Shown: positions 27,367-35,705, counted from the first letter of the stretch. The stretch is DNA of 64,000 nucleotides from Bacillus sp. AFS055030 (GCF_002574545.1 NZ_NUGT01000079.1:64442-128441), one strand, 5' to 3'. The notes: generated from the sequence alone by a model not told the origin. Made by a program: numbers and translations.

Positions 27367-28116
27367 ATGGGTAAACTTCATCTTTTGATGAAAAAAGAAG
27401 AAATAGATGTTCAAAAATTAAACGATGAAAAAATAGTAGTCGTTTTTGATGTATTACTTGCTACTTCAACAATTACAGCTGCATTAGCGTTTGGCGCTAA
27501 AGAGGTCATACCTGTTATGAATAGACAAGAGGCAGTTCTTTTCACAAATAAAAATTTTGATAAAGAATATTTATTAATAGGGGAATATGAAGGAAATACA
27601 ATTGAAGGTTTTCGATCTCCTAATCCATTAACTTTAAAGAAAGTTGTTTCAAATCAGTCAATCGTCTTATCAACAACGAATGGAACAGTAGCGTTAAAAA
27701 ATTCTCAAAATGCAAAGAGAGTATACGCCGCATCAATTTTAAATGCATGCGCAGTTGCAAATCACTTAAGACAAAACTACAAAGAAGAGTCTGTTATTTT
27801 AGTCTGTTCAGGGTCGTCAGGACATTTTAATATGGAAGACTTTTATGGTGCAGGTTATTTTATTGAGTGCTTAGTAAATGAATCATGTCTTTTCGATTTA
27901 TCTGAAGCAGCTAAATCTGCACATTATTTTTACTTAGGATTGAAAGAAAAATGTAATGAGATTTTAGCGGAATCGAATGTTGGTAAAATGTTAATCCGTT
28001 ATGGATTTGAAGAGGAATTAAAATTTGTTTGTAGTAAAAGTATGTTTAATGTTGTACCAATATTTGTAGATGGTAAAAGCGTAGTGAATGTCAATCTTTC
28101 AAAGGAAACTATTTAA
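27367..28116 (+). CDS. ComB/2-phosphosulfolactate phosphatase family protein
   Basis: This 249-residue protein fits the ComB fold: VVVFDVLLATSTITAALAFG near residues 24-43 (metal-site aspartate and threonine), GEYEGNTIEGFRSPNP near 77-92, STTNGT near 107, and CSGSSGHFNMEDFYGAG near 145-161. The family hydrolyses 2-phosphosulfolactate in coenzyme M synthesis of methanogens, but homologues in other bacteria lack that pathway and have unknown substrates. Here it sits inside an acyl-CoA cluster that also has a kinase making a phospho-intermediate, so a role on a phosphorylated acid is conceivable. AAGGAG precedes the ATG. Confidence 0.85.
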   Translation: MGKLHLLMKKEEIDVQKLNDEKIVVVFDVLLATSTITAALAFGAKEVIPVMNRQEAVLFTNKNFDKEYLLIGEYEGNTIEGFRSPNPLTLKKVVSNQSIVLSTTNGTVALKNSQNAKRVYAASILNACAVANHLRQNYKEESVILVCSGSSGHFNMEDFYGAGYFIECLVNESCLFDLSEAAKSAHYFYLGLKEKCNEILAESNVGKMLIRYGFEEELKFVCSKSMFNVVPIFVDGKSVVNVNLSKETI

Positions 28117-28179
28117 ATAGTGTACTATTAAACTCTTAAACTTGATTGATAAAAAACAGGGTGTGAAAGGGATGATTGA

Positions 28180-29418
28180 ATGGATTTTTTCTATTCGCAA
28201 AAAAGTAAAGAGCTTCAATTAAAATTAACGAAATTTATGGAAAACTATATTTATCCTAATGAACGGATATACGAGCAACAGTTAAATGCACAAGAAACTA
28301 GGTGGTGTAATATACCTCCGATTATGGAAGAATTAAAACAAAAAGCAAAACAAGCGGGTTTATGGAATTTATTTTTATCTGAAAGTGACTTAGGAGCAGG
28401 GTTAACGAATTTAGAATATGCTCCATTATGCGAAATTATGGGACGATCTTTGATTGGACCAGAAGTGTTTAATTGTAGTGCACCAGATACAGGGAATATG
28501 GAAGTTTTAGAGAGATATGGTACGAAAGAGCAAAAAGAAAAATGGTTAGAACCACTTTTAAATGGTGAAATTCGTTCTTGCTTTTCAATGACCGAACCTG
28601 AGGTCGCTTCTTCTGATGCGACAAATATTGAAGCGAGTATCAAAAAAGATGGTGATTATTATATTATTAATGGTCGAAAATGGTGGTCATCAGGAGCCGG
28701 TGATCCTAGATGCAAAATTGCAATATTTATGGGCAAAACGAATCCGGACGCACCTAAATATGAACAGCAATCTATGATTCTAGTCCCTTTAAATACACCT
28801 GGTGTAAAAATCGAGCGGGTATTACCTGTTTTCGGTTATGATCATGCACCGCATGGACATGCAGAAATTACATTTACAAATGTAAAAGTTCCTGCAAGCA
28901 ATATTTTATGGGGAGAAGGAAAAGGGTTTGCGATTGCACAAGGTAGACTAGGTCCAGGTCGCATCCACCATTGTATGAGATTGATCGGTGCTGCCGAACG
29001 GGCACTCGAAGAAATGTGTAAGCGTGTTCAAACGCGAGAAACATTTGGTAAGCCGATTGCAAATCAAGGCGTAGTTCAAGATTGGATTGCTAATTCAAGA
29101 ATCGAAATTGAGCAAGCTAGATTACTAACCTTAAAAGCTGCATATATGATGGATACTGTTGGTAATAAAGAAGCGAAAGCAGAAATTGCAATGATAAAAG
29201 TCGTCGCGCCATCAATGGCTTTAAGAGTAATTGATCGAGCTATTCAAGCCTTTGGTGCTGCTGGTGTTTCTGATGATTATACATTAGCTGCTCAATGGGC
29301 AAATGCCAGAACGCTAAGATTAGCTGATGGTCCTGATGAAGTACATCGAGCACAATTAGCCAGATTAGAATTAAAAAAACATGCTGTAGAAAAAAACTTC
29401 TCATCAATAAAAAGTTAA
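28180..29418 (+). CDS. ACAD10/ACAD11-type acyl-CoA dehydrogenase
   Basis: This 412-residue flavoprotein has the three-domain acyl-CoA dehydrogenase fold. Its sequence follows the dehydrogenase part of human ACAD11 very closely as I recall that protein: [14 protein letters not shown] near residue 145, [11 protein letters not shown] near 166-176, [16 protein letters not shown] near 200-215, and [14 protein letters not shown] near 255-268. The position that usually holds the catalytic glutamate (YEGT in ordinary enzymes) reads ADGPDEVH at 382-389, i.e. Asp383. In ACAD10/11 and bacterial LvaC the enzyme removes phosphate from a 4-phosphoacyl-CoA to give an enoyl-CoA. The matching kinase is encoded 1.2 kb downstream. 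FAD is the expected cofactor. Confidence 0.92.
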   Translation: MDFFYSQKSKELQLKLTKFMENYIYPNERIYEQQLNAQETRWCNIPPIMEELKQKAKQAGLWNLFLSESDLGAGLTNLEYAPLCEIMGRSLIGPEVFNCSAPDTGNMEVLERYGTKEQKEKWLEPLLNGEIRSCFSMTEPEVASSDATNIEASIKKDGDYYIINGRKWWSSGAGDPRCKIAIFMGKTNPDAPKYEQQSMILVPLNTPGVKIERVLPVFGYDHAPHGHAEITFTNVKVPASNILWGEGKGFAIAQGRLGPGRIHHCMRLIGAAERALEEMCKRVQTRETFGKPIANQGVVQDWIANSRIEIEQARLLTLKAAYMMDTVGNKEAKAEIAMIKVVAPSMALRVIDRAIQAFGAAGVSDDYTLAAQWANARTLRLADGPDEVHRAQLARLELKKHAVEKNFSSIKS

Positions 29419-29468
29419 TTTAAATGAAATGATAGATTGAGGTTATGATCAAAACATCCCTTGTATCA

Positions 29469-29477
29469 TGATATAAT
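29469..29477 (+). promoter_or_regulatory. Extended -10 promoter of the TetR gene
   Basis: TGATATAAT is a perfect extended -10 element, 34 bases before the TetR ATG. No good -35 is visible, as is usual for this class. It suggests the regulator has its own transcript. Confidence 0.6.
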
Positions 29478-29510
29478 TCTACTTAATTTTTAAGATTGCG
29501 AGGATTTCTT

Positions 29511-30080
29511 ATGAAACAAAAAATAAAAGCACATTCTATACAGCTATTTGATAAAAAAGGATTTACGAGTACATCCATTCAAGATATCGTCGAATCAATC
29601 GGTGTTACAAAAGGGACTTTTTATTATTATTATACAAGCAAAGAACAGCTTCTTATGGAAATTCACCTTCAATTTATTGAGGAATTATTAAATGAACAGG
29701 AAGAAGTTATTAATGATTCAAGGAAAAGCTTTTCAGATAAGCTATTTGAAGTGATTTATTTAAGCTTAATGGACATCAAAAAGCAAGGTCCAAGCGCCAA
29801 AGTATTTTATCGTGAAATGAGACATTTAAGTCCTGAAAGCTTAACAGAAATTAAGGCAAAAAGAGATGTATACAGATTTAATATTGAGAAACTTCTTTAT
29901 GAAGGAATTAAAAATGGTGATGTAAGATCAGATTTAGACGTACCAATTGTTTCATTCGGTATTTTAGGTGTTATGAACTGGAGCTATGAATGGTATAACG
30001 CTGAAGGGGAAAAAAATGCACTTGAAATAACGAAGTCATTCCAAGAAATGATCTTAAAAGGGATTAAAGTAGAGGAGTAA
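29511..30080 (+). CDS. TetR-family transcriptional regulator
   Basis: The frame opens at TTG 29496; ATG 29511 with GCGAGGA upstream is preferred (189 residues). The N-terminal helix-turn-helix is clear: AHSIQLFDKKGFTSTSIQDI and then GVTKGTFYYYYTSKEQLL, the signature end of the TetR DNA-binding domain. The C-terminal ligand domain is of the type found in acyl-CoA-sensing regulators. It lies between two acyl-CoA gene blocks, and a shared operator sits before each block, so it is most likely their repressor, released by a CoA thioester. The regulator gene itself does not carry the operator in front. Confidence 0.9.
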   Translation: MKQKIKAHSIQLFDKKGFTSTSIQDIVESIGVTKGTFYYYYTSKEQLLMEIHLQFIEELLNEQEEVINDSRKSFSDKLFEVIYLSLMDIKKQGPSAKVFYREMRHLSPESLTEIKAKRDVYRFNIEKLLYEGIKNGDVRSDLDVPIVSFGILGVMNWSYEWYNAEGEKNALEITKSFQEMILKGIKVEE

Positions 30081-30101
30081 TTATTTGTCTCCTTTTCCTT
30101 T

Positions 30102-30122
30102 ACATACCGACTAGTTAGTATT
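30102..30122. promoter_or_regulatory. TetR-type operator, copy 2
   Basis: ACATACCGACTAGTTAGTAT matches copy 1 (26494) at 19 of 20 positions. It lies 38 bases before the thioesterase gene and overlaps TAGTAT (30116-30121), a possible -10 element with only a weak -35. Confidence 0.72.
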
Positions 30123-30159
30123 GAAAAATACAAAATAATCGATAAAGGTAGGTTGATTT

Positions 30160-30561
30160 ATGAAAAAATTCACCGTTACACCTAGATTTTGTGAAACCGA
30201 TGCATTAGGACATATAAACAATACTAGTTACTTTATCTATTTAGAAGAAGCGCGAATTAAATTCTTCCAATCTCTTGGTTATTCAATGAATTTAGATGAT
30301 TGGAAGTTTATTCTAGCATCTACAAAATGCGATTTTGTGAATCAAGGTCACTTTAATCAAAAAATGACAGTCTCTACTTATATTTCAAAAATTGGAAATA
30401 AAAGCTTTCATCTCGAACATGAAATTTGTTGTGAAGAGACAAATCAATTAATCGCAACCGGTAATGCGATCATCGTATTTTTTAATTTCAAAGAGCAGCG
30501 TAGTGAAGTACTTCCTGAGTTATTTAGAGAGCAGTTAGAAAGACATTTAGTTGTAAAATAA
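30160..30561 (+). CDS. Acyl-CoA thioesterase (4HBT hot-dog family)
   Basis: This 133-residue protein is a single hot-dog domain with the active-site segment ETDALGHINNTSYFIYLEEA near residues 10-29, including the catalytic aspartate and the GHxNN pattern of YbgC/FadM-type thioesterases. It should hydrolyse an acyl-CoA, perhaps to recover CoA from dead-end intermediates. It is the first gene of the second block of the cluster, just after operator copy 2. GGTAGG lies upstream of the ATG. Confidence 0.88.
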   Translation: MKKFTVTPRFCETDALGHINNTSYFIYLEEARIKFFQSLGYSMNLDDWKFILASTKCDFVNQGHFNQKMTVSTYISKIGNKSFHLEHEICCEETNQLIATGNAIIVFFNFKEQRSEVLPELFREQLERHLVVK

Positions 30562-30592
30562 ACTGAATTTTCTAATAGGAAGAAGGGCTAAT

Positions 30593-31660
30593 ATGGCTGA
30601 AAAATTAGAATTAGAAACGATACAAGTTCGTAAAGGTGAAGAGTTAAATCTTCAAGTTTTACATAGATTTTTAGCAAAAAACATTGAAGGTCTTCCAGAT
30701 GGAGAATTAGAAATCCGCCAGTTCTCAGCTGGTCATTCAAACTTAACCTATTTACTAAAAATTGGTGAATGGGAAGTTGTGTTAAGAAGGCCGCCACTCG
30801 GTCCAGTTGCTCCAAAAGCACACGATATGAAAAGAGAATTTCGTATTTTATCAGAAATTCATCCTCACTTTTCGGCTGCACCTAAACCAATTTTATATTC
30901 AGAAAATGAACTAATTGTAGGTAGTCCATTTTTCATCATGGAAAGAAAAAATGGTGAAGTATTTGATTCTTCATTTCCTCCATATTTAAATGTAACAATT
31001 GAAGATTGTAAAAGATTATCTACTGTAATGGTAACTAAGCTGGTAGAATTACACTCCATTGATTATACAAAAACAAAACTCCTAGAAATAACGAAACCTG
31101 AAAATTTTATGGAAAGACAAGTAAACGGTTGGATTGGACGGTATAACAGGGCAAAGACTAGTGAAATTGCCGAGGTTGATCAGCTAATGCGTTGGTTAAT
31201 CAATCATGTTCCAATAAATCATCAGTCATCAATCATACATTATGATTTTAAATTGAATAATTCGATGTTTAGTCTCGATTTAAAAGAAATGATTGGACTA
31301 TTTGATTGGGAAATGGCAACAATTGGTGATCCATTAGCTGATTTAGGTGTAGCTTTATGCTATTGGATTCAAAATGATGATCCTGATTTATTAAAATTTG
31401 GCTTAGGTAAGCCACCTGTTACGATTCAAGAAGGATTTATGACAAGAAATCAATTTATTGAGGCATATGCAAAGAAAAGTGGGAGAGATTTATCAAACAT
31501 TCATTACTATATGGCTTTCGCCTATTTTAAATTAGCGGTAATCGTTCAACAAATCTTCTATCGATTTAAAGCTGGACAAACAAATGATCAGCGTTTTGCA
31601 AAGTTTGACCAATTTGCTGAAAATCTGATTAGAATTGCCAATCATGTAGCAGTTAAATAG
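30593..31660 (+). CDS. ACAD10/11-type phosphotransferase (APH-fold kinase, LvaA-like)
   Basis: This 355-residue protein has the aminoglycoside-phosphotransferase fold (COG3173 type). FSAGHSNLTYLLK near residue 44 and VVLRRPPLGPVAPKAHDMKR near 62-81 are the glycine-rich loop and the lysine-bearing strand region. The catalytic loop reads HYDFKLNNSMF (about 221-231) and the metal-binding loop is FDWEMATIGDPLADLG (about 240-255). The kinase half of ACAD10/11 has the same pattern but HGDFRLDN, so Gly is replaced by Tyr here; the catalytic aspartate and the asparagine remain. In the family the substrate is a hydroxyacyl-CoA. As a separate protein in one cluster with the ACAD11-type dehydrogenase, it mirrors bacterial LvaA/LvaC. 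Confidence 0.9.
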   Translation: MAEKLELETIQVRKGEELNLQVLHRFLAKNIEGLPDGELEIRQFSAGHSNLTYLLKIGEWEVVLRRPPLGPVAPKAHDMKREFRILSEIHPHFSAAPKPILYSENELIVGSPFFIMERKNGEVFDSSFPPYLNVTIEDCKRLSTVMVTKLVELHSIDYTKTKLLEITKPENFMERQVNGWIGRYNRAKTSEIAEVDQLMRWLINHVPINHQSSIIHYDFKLNNSMFSLDLKEMIGLFDWEMATIGDPLADLGVALCYWIQNDDPDLLKFGLGKPPVTIQEGFMTRNQFIEAYAKKSGRDLSNIHYYMAFAYFKLAVIVQQIFYRFKAGQTNDQRFAKFDQFAENLIRIANHVAVK

Positions 31661-31714
31661 ATTCATATGAAAGAGATTTTTATACGTAAATAAAAAACTG
31701 AAAGGAAGTTAATA

Positions 31715-32695
31715 ATGCAATCAATTCAATTTAAGCAATTTGGTGGTCCTGAAGTATTAGAAGAGGTAGAACTCGAAAGACCAGTACCTAAGGGGAATGA
31801 AGTATTAATTGAAGTATATGCAGCAGGTGTCAATTATGCTGATACTGCACGAAGAGAAAATCAGTATATAGTCAAAACTACTTTACCATATATACCTGGT
31901 GCTGAAGTTGCTGGAGTTGTTGTGGGAATTGGAGATGAGGTTACTTCAGTTAAAATTGGTGATCGAGTTGTTTCAATGTTGGAATGTGGTGGTTACTCAC
32001 AGTTTGCATTGACGAATGAGCGGTCGATTATTCATTTACCAAACGAAATGGATTTTAAAATAGCTGCCGCACTACCTGTCCAAGGATTAAGCGCGTATCA
32101 TATTTTAAAAACGATGGGTATGTTAGAACCAGGTGAAACCGTTTTAGTTCATGCAGCAGCAGGTGGGCTTGGTACATTAGCGGTGCAATTAGCAAAGCTT
32201 TTTGGAGCCGGTAAAGTAATCGCTACAGCAAGTACAGGCAAAAAATTACAACTAGCAAAAGAGATGGGAGCCGATGTATTAATCAATTATACAGAAGTAG
32301 GCTGGGAACAAAAAGTACTAGAAGCTACAAATGGAAAAGGTGTAGATGTTGCCTTAGAGATGGCAGGTGGCGATGTTTTTTATAAAACGTTAGATTGTTT
32401 AGCTTATTTCGGAAGATTAGTTATTTATGGTGTAGCAAGTGGTGAGCAAAGTAAGTTTTACCCATCTTCATTAATGGCAAAAAATCAATCAGTAATTGGT
32501 TTTTTCTTACCGCCTCTTTTGAGAAAAAAGGCATTAATTAAACAAAGCTTAGAAGAGTTATTTACTTATTTAGCTGAAGGAAAATTAAAAATCACGATTG
32601 GCGAGGTATTTCCATTAAGTGAAGCTGCCAATGTCCATACGTTATTGCAATCAAGGAAAACTGTTGGAAAGGTGATTTTAGAGCCTAGAAAGTAA
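31715..32695 (+). CDS. MDR-family NAD(P)H:quinone oxidoreductase / enoyl reductase
   Basis: This 326-residue medium-chain reductase has no catalytic zinc ligands. It opens with the family pattern FKQFGGPEVLEEVELERPVP, has NYADTARRENQY near residue 46, and the NADPH-binding loop is VLVHAAAGGLGTLAVQLAK near residue 141-159. Homologues reduce quinones or 2-enoyl groups; the sequence does not choose between them. It is flanked at 54 and 51 bases by the kinase and the second dehydrogenase of the same cluster. AAAGGAAG lies upstream. Confidence 0.88.
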   Translation: MQSIQFKQFGGPEVLEEVELERPVPKGNEVLIEVYAAGVNYADTARRENQYIVKTTLPYIPGAEVAGVVVGIGDEVTSVKIGDRVVSMLECGGYSQFALTNERSIIHLPNEMDFKIAAALPVQGLSAYHILKTMGMLEPGETVLVHAAAGGLGTLAVQLAKLFGAGKVIATASTGKKLQLAKEMGADVLINYTEVGWEQKVLEATNGKGVDVALEMAGGDVFYKTLDCLAYFGRLVIYGVASGEQSKFYPSSLMAKNQSVIGFFLPPLLRKKALIKQSLEELFTYLAEGKLKITIGEVFPLSEAANVHTLLQSRKTVGKVILEPRK

Positions 32696-32746
32696 TGAAT
32701 TTTTGATATGATAAACGGTGATTCAGATGAAACGGGGGGAATTTAA

Positions 32747-33925
32747 ATGCATTTACGCCTGACTGACGAACAAAAAATGATTCAAAAAACAATTCGAAAA
32801 TTTGTTGAAAAAGAATTAATCCCTTTAGAAAATGAAGTACTTAGAAATGAGCGTGAAGGTAGACCAAGCTTAGATCCTAAAGTTGAAAAGGAACTTCAAT
32901 TAAAAGCAAAAAAAGCTGGTTTCTGGGGCATTAATACTCCTACTGAATATGGTGGTGCAGATTTAGGCCAAATGATGTTAGCAATTATTTATATGGAAAT
33001 TTCAAAAACATTCGTTCCTTTTAAATTTGGTGGTTACGCGGATAATATTTTATTTTATTGTAGCGAAGAACAGAAAAAGAAATACCTGATTCCTACAATA
33101 AATGGTGAGAAAAAATCATGCTTTGCGATGACGGAACCTAATGCGGGCTCTGATACTCAAAACATTAAAATGACCGCTGTAAAGGATGGGGATGAATGGG
33201 TATTAAATGGTGAGAAAACATTTATTACAGGCGGAAACGAAGCGGATTTTGTAATGGTCATTGCCATTACGGATAGAGAAAGACATCAAAAAACTGGTGG
33301 AAGAGAGGGTGTAACTTGTTTTATAGTCGACCGGGAAATGGGTTGGAAATCTGAATTTATCCATACGATGGGCGAATGGGGACCAGCTGGTTTAGTATTT
33401 GATAATGTCCGTGTGCCAAAAGAGAATATTTTAGGAGAATTAAATGGTGGCTATAATTTAGGACTTGAATGGATTGGATTTGCAAGATGGATTGTAGGGG
33501 CTACGGCAGTTGGAGCAGCTGAACGTTTATTACAAATGGCCATTGACTATTCAAAAGAAAGAGAAACATTTGGAAAACCAATTGCCCAACGACAAGCTAT
33601 ACAATGGCAAATAGCGGATTCTGCTGTTGAAATAGAAGCAGCCAAATGGCTCGTGTTAAATGCAGCATATACACTCGATCAAGGAGAGGACAATAGGCAT
33701 TTAGCATCAATGGCGAAATTATATGGTTCGAATATGGGAAATCGAGTTGTTGACCGCGTACTTCAAATTCATGGTGGAATCGGTTATACAAAAGAACTAC
33801 CAATTGAAAGATGGTACCGTGAAGCAAGATTGTGGAGAATTTACGATGGAACTGATGAAATCCAACGTTTAATCATCTCACGTAATTTACTAAAAGGGCA
33901 TGTAAAATTAGGTCAATACATTTAA
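32747..33925 (+). CDS. Acyl-CoA dehydrogenase (second in the cluster)
   Basis: This 392-residue FAD enzyme has the standard features: FAMTEPNAGSDTQNIKM near 123-139, KTFITGGNEADFV near 157, and [20 protein letters not shown] near 270-290. The position of the usual C-terminal glutamate reads YDGTDEIQR (about 370-378), so Asp replaces Glu there. A glutamate in GLEWIGFARW near 240 is placed like the alternative base of isovaleryl-CoA dehydrogenase and may serve instead. It differs clearly from the ACAD11-like paralogue upstream and is probably an ordinary acyl-CoA dehydrogenase for the resulting acyl chain. GGGGGGA lies upstream of the ATG. Confidence 0.9.
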   Translation: MHLRLTDEQKMIQKTIRKFVEKELIPLENEVLRNEREGRPSLDPKVEKELQLKAKKAGFWGINTPTEYGGADLGQMMLAIIYMEISKTFVPFKFGGYADNILFYCSEEQKKKYLIPTINGEKKSCFAMTEPNAGSDTQNIKMTAVKDGDEWVLNGEKTFITGGNEADFVMVIAITDRERHQKTGGREGVTCFIVDREMGWKSEFIHTMGEWGPAGLVFDNVRVPKENILGELNGGYNLGLEWIGFARWIVGATAVGAAERLLQMAIDYSKERETFGKPIAQRQAIQWQIADSAVEIEAAKWLVLNAAYTLDQGEDNRHLASMAKLYGSNMGNRVVDRVLQIHGGIGYTKELPIERWYREARLWRIYDGTDEIQRLIISRNLLKGHVKLGQYI

Positions 33926-33943
33926 AAGATGGGAGAGAAGAAT

Positions 33944-34702
33944 ATGTCAGGAAGATTTGAAGGTCGAGTAGCCTTTGTAACAGGCGGTAGTCGAGGAATC
34001 GGAAAAGGAATCGTAGAATTATTTGCAAAAGAAGGTGCAAAAGTAGCCATTATTGATGTGAATGAAGAAGCACTATCACAAACTGCTTCAGAATTTAAAG
34101 AGTATGAAATATATACTAGAGTTGCAAACGTTACTAATTCTAATGAAGTTGAAACTGCTATGAAAGAAGTACATGATACATTTGGTTCAATAGATATTGT
34201 TGTCAATAATGCAGGTGTTATTCGCGATAATTTATTATTTAAAATGACAGACTCAGATTGGGATACAGTTATGGATGTACACTTGAAAGGTTCATTTAAT
34301 GTCGTACGTGCTGCACAAGTTTATATGGTTAAACAAAAATATGGAAGAATCATTAATATTTCATCAACATCAGCACTTGGAAACCGTGGACAATCAAACT
34401 ATGCAACTGCTAAGGCTGGTTTACAAGGTTTAACGAAAACCCTTGCAATTGAACTAGGTAAATACGGAATCACATCTAACGCTGTGGCACCAGGGTTTAT
34501 CGAAACTGAAATGACAAAAGAAACAGCAAAACGAATTGGTATTACGTTTGAACAACTTGTTGAGGCAAGTTTAAGCCAAATCCCAGCCGGAAGAACAGGT
34601 AAACCAGAGGATATAGCAAATGCAGTGGCTTTCTTTGCAGATGAGAAGTCTTCCTATGTAAATGGGCAAGTTTTATATGTTGCTGGTGGACCTAAAGCAT
34701 AA
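33944..34702 (+). CDS. FabG-like SDR, probable 3-hydroxyacyl-CoA dehydrogenase
   Basis: A frame opens at ATG 33929, but GGGAGAG lies 6 bases before ATG 33944, which is preferred (252 residues). It is a classical SDR: TGGSRGIGKG near residues 13-22, NNAGV near 88, Ser in NISSTSALG near 140, and YATAKAG with Tyr/Lys near 153-157. It resembles FabG/PhaB. Followed at once by a MaoC-type hydratase pair, which makes (R)-3-hydroxyacyl-CoA, it fits as the enzyme that oxidises that product. The direction and stereochemistry are inferred. Confidence 0.9.
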   Translation: MSGRFEGRVAFVTGGSRGIGKGIVELFAKEGAKVAIIDVNEEALSQTASEFKEYEIYTRVANVTNSNEVETAMKEVHDTFGSIDIVVNNAGVIRDNLLFKMTDSDWDTVMDVHLKGSFNVVRAAQVYMVKQKYGRIINISSTSALGNRGQSNYATAKAGLQGLTKTLAIELGKYGITSNAVAPGFIETEMTKETAKRIGITFEQLVEASLSQIPAGRTGKPEDIANAVAFFADEKSSYVNGQVLYVAGGPKA

Positions 34703-34719
34703 AAAAAGAGGTGAATTCA

Positions 34720-35169
34720 ATGTTTAAATCGTTTATTGGAAAACGCTCTAAATCCGTAAAAAATACTGTAGAACGTGGTGCTGTGAAAAAATTTGCTGAA
34801 GCAATTGGAGATTTACATCCAATTTATGTTGATGAAGAATACGGAAAACAATCTAGATATGGACAAAATATTGCTCCGACTACTTTTCCAAGAGTATTTG
34901 ACTATGGGAAAATCGAAAATTTCAACTTACCGAATGTTGGATTAATTCATGGTGAGCAAACATTTGAATATAAAAGGCCATTTTTCGTAGGTGAAACCAT
35001 TAATTGTTACACAGAAATTAAGGACTATTATGAAAAACGTGGTGGACATGGCTTTATGGGATTTCTAGTACTGTCTGATAACGGTGAAGATCAAGCAGGT
35101 AATATAATATTTACTACTAAATCAGTTGTGATCATAACTGAAGAGGTTAGGAAGGTGCTAACGGTATGA
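34720..35169 (+). CDS. MaoC-type hydratase subunit (FAS1-like dehydratase domain)
   Basis: A GTG opens the frame at 34711, but ATG 34720 follows GAGGTG at 6 bases and is preferred (149 residues). The hot-dog domain has GAVKKFAEAIGDLHPIYVDE near residues 20-39 and GLIHGEQTFEYKRPFFVGE near 73-91, as in the N-terminal, non-catalytic-type half of two-part hydratases (HadA/HadC-like). The stop overlaps the next start by 4 bases (ATGA), so the two subunits are co-translated and probably form a heterodimer. Confidence 0.85.
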   Translation: MFKSFIGKRSKSVKNTVERGAVKKFAEAIGDLHPIYVDEEYGKQSRYGQNIAPTTFPRVFDYGKIENFNLPNVGLIHGEQTFEYKRPFFVGETINCYTEIKDYYEKRGGHGFMGFLVLSDNGEDQAGNIIFTTKSVVIITEEVRKVLTV

Positions 35170-35570
35170 CGGTAATATTAGATTTACAAGCTGGAGACTC
35201 GTTGAAACCAGTTGTTCTTGACCCAGTATCTCGGATTGATTTAATAAAATACGCAGGAGCATCAGGTGATTATAATCCAATTCATACCATTGATGAGGAA
35301 GCAAAGAAAGCTGGTTTACCTGGAATAATTGCACATGGCATGTGGACTATGGGGAATTTAGCAAAGCTTTTTTCAGATTATTTAGAAGGCGGATTTATTG
35401 AACATTACTCGATTAGATTTAAGAATATGGTATTTCTAAATGATGTCATTACATTAAATTCAACTCTTCATAAAATTGATGAAAACAATCTACATTTTAA
35501 AGTAAATGCAAAGAATCAAAACGATGTAACAGTGATAACTGGTAAAATTTTATTTAAATTATATGAATGA
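35166..35570 (+). CDS. MaoC-type enoyl-CoA hydratase, catalytic subunit
   Basis: This 134-residue hot-dog protein carries the hydratase-2 motif: SGDYNPIHTIDEEAKKAGLP near residues 35-54, with the catalytic Asp and His, then IIAHGMWTMG. Together with the preceding protein it should hydrate 2-enoyl-CoA to (R)-3-hydroxyacyl-CoA. The start overlaps the upstream stop as ATGA. It is the last gene of the cluster, followed by a hairpin terminator. Confidence 0.9.
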   Translation: MTVILDLQAGDSLKPVVLDPVSRIDLIKYAGASGDYNPIHTIDEEAKKAGLPGIIAHGMWTMGNLAKLFSDYLEGGFIEHYSIRFKNMVFLNDVITLNSTLHKIDENNLHFKVNAKNQNDVTVITGKILFKLYE

Positions 35571-35584
35571 GACTAAATCGAATT

Positions 35585-35609
35585 GGGACTTCTAAAAGGA
35601 GTCCCTTTT
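35585..35609 (+). terminator. Terminator of the catabolic cluster
   Basis: GGGACT (35585-35590) pairs with AGTCCC (35600-35605), followed by TTTTG. Confidence 0.75.
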
Positions 35610-35705
35610 GTATTTTACAACTTCATAATGTTAATTTTACATTAAATAGGATTTGGATAAAGAGGATTTACACATAATATTAAAAAACGAAATAGGTGAG
35701 GAAAA

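Noticed and set aside
28251-28643. 130-codon minus-strand frame inside the ACAD11-like gene
   Set aside because: Antisense shadow of a conserved enzyme, without a start signal.
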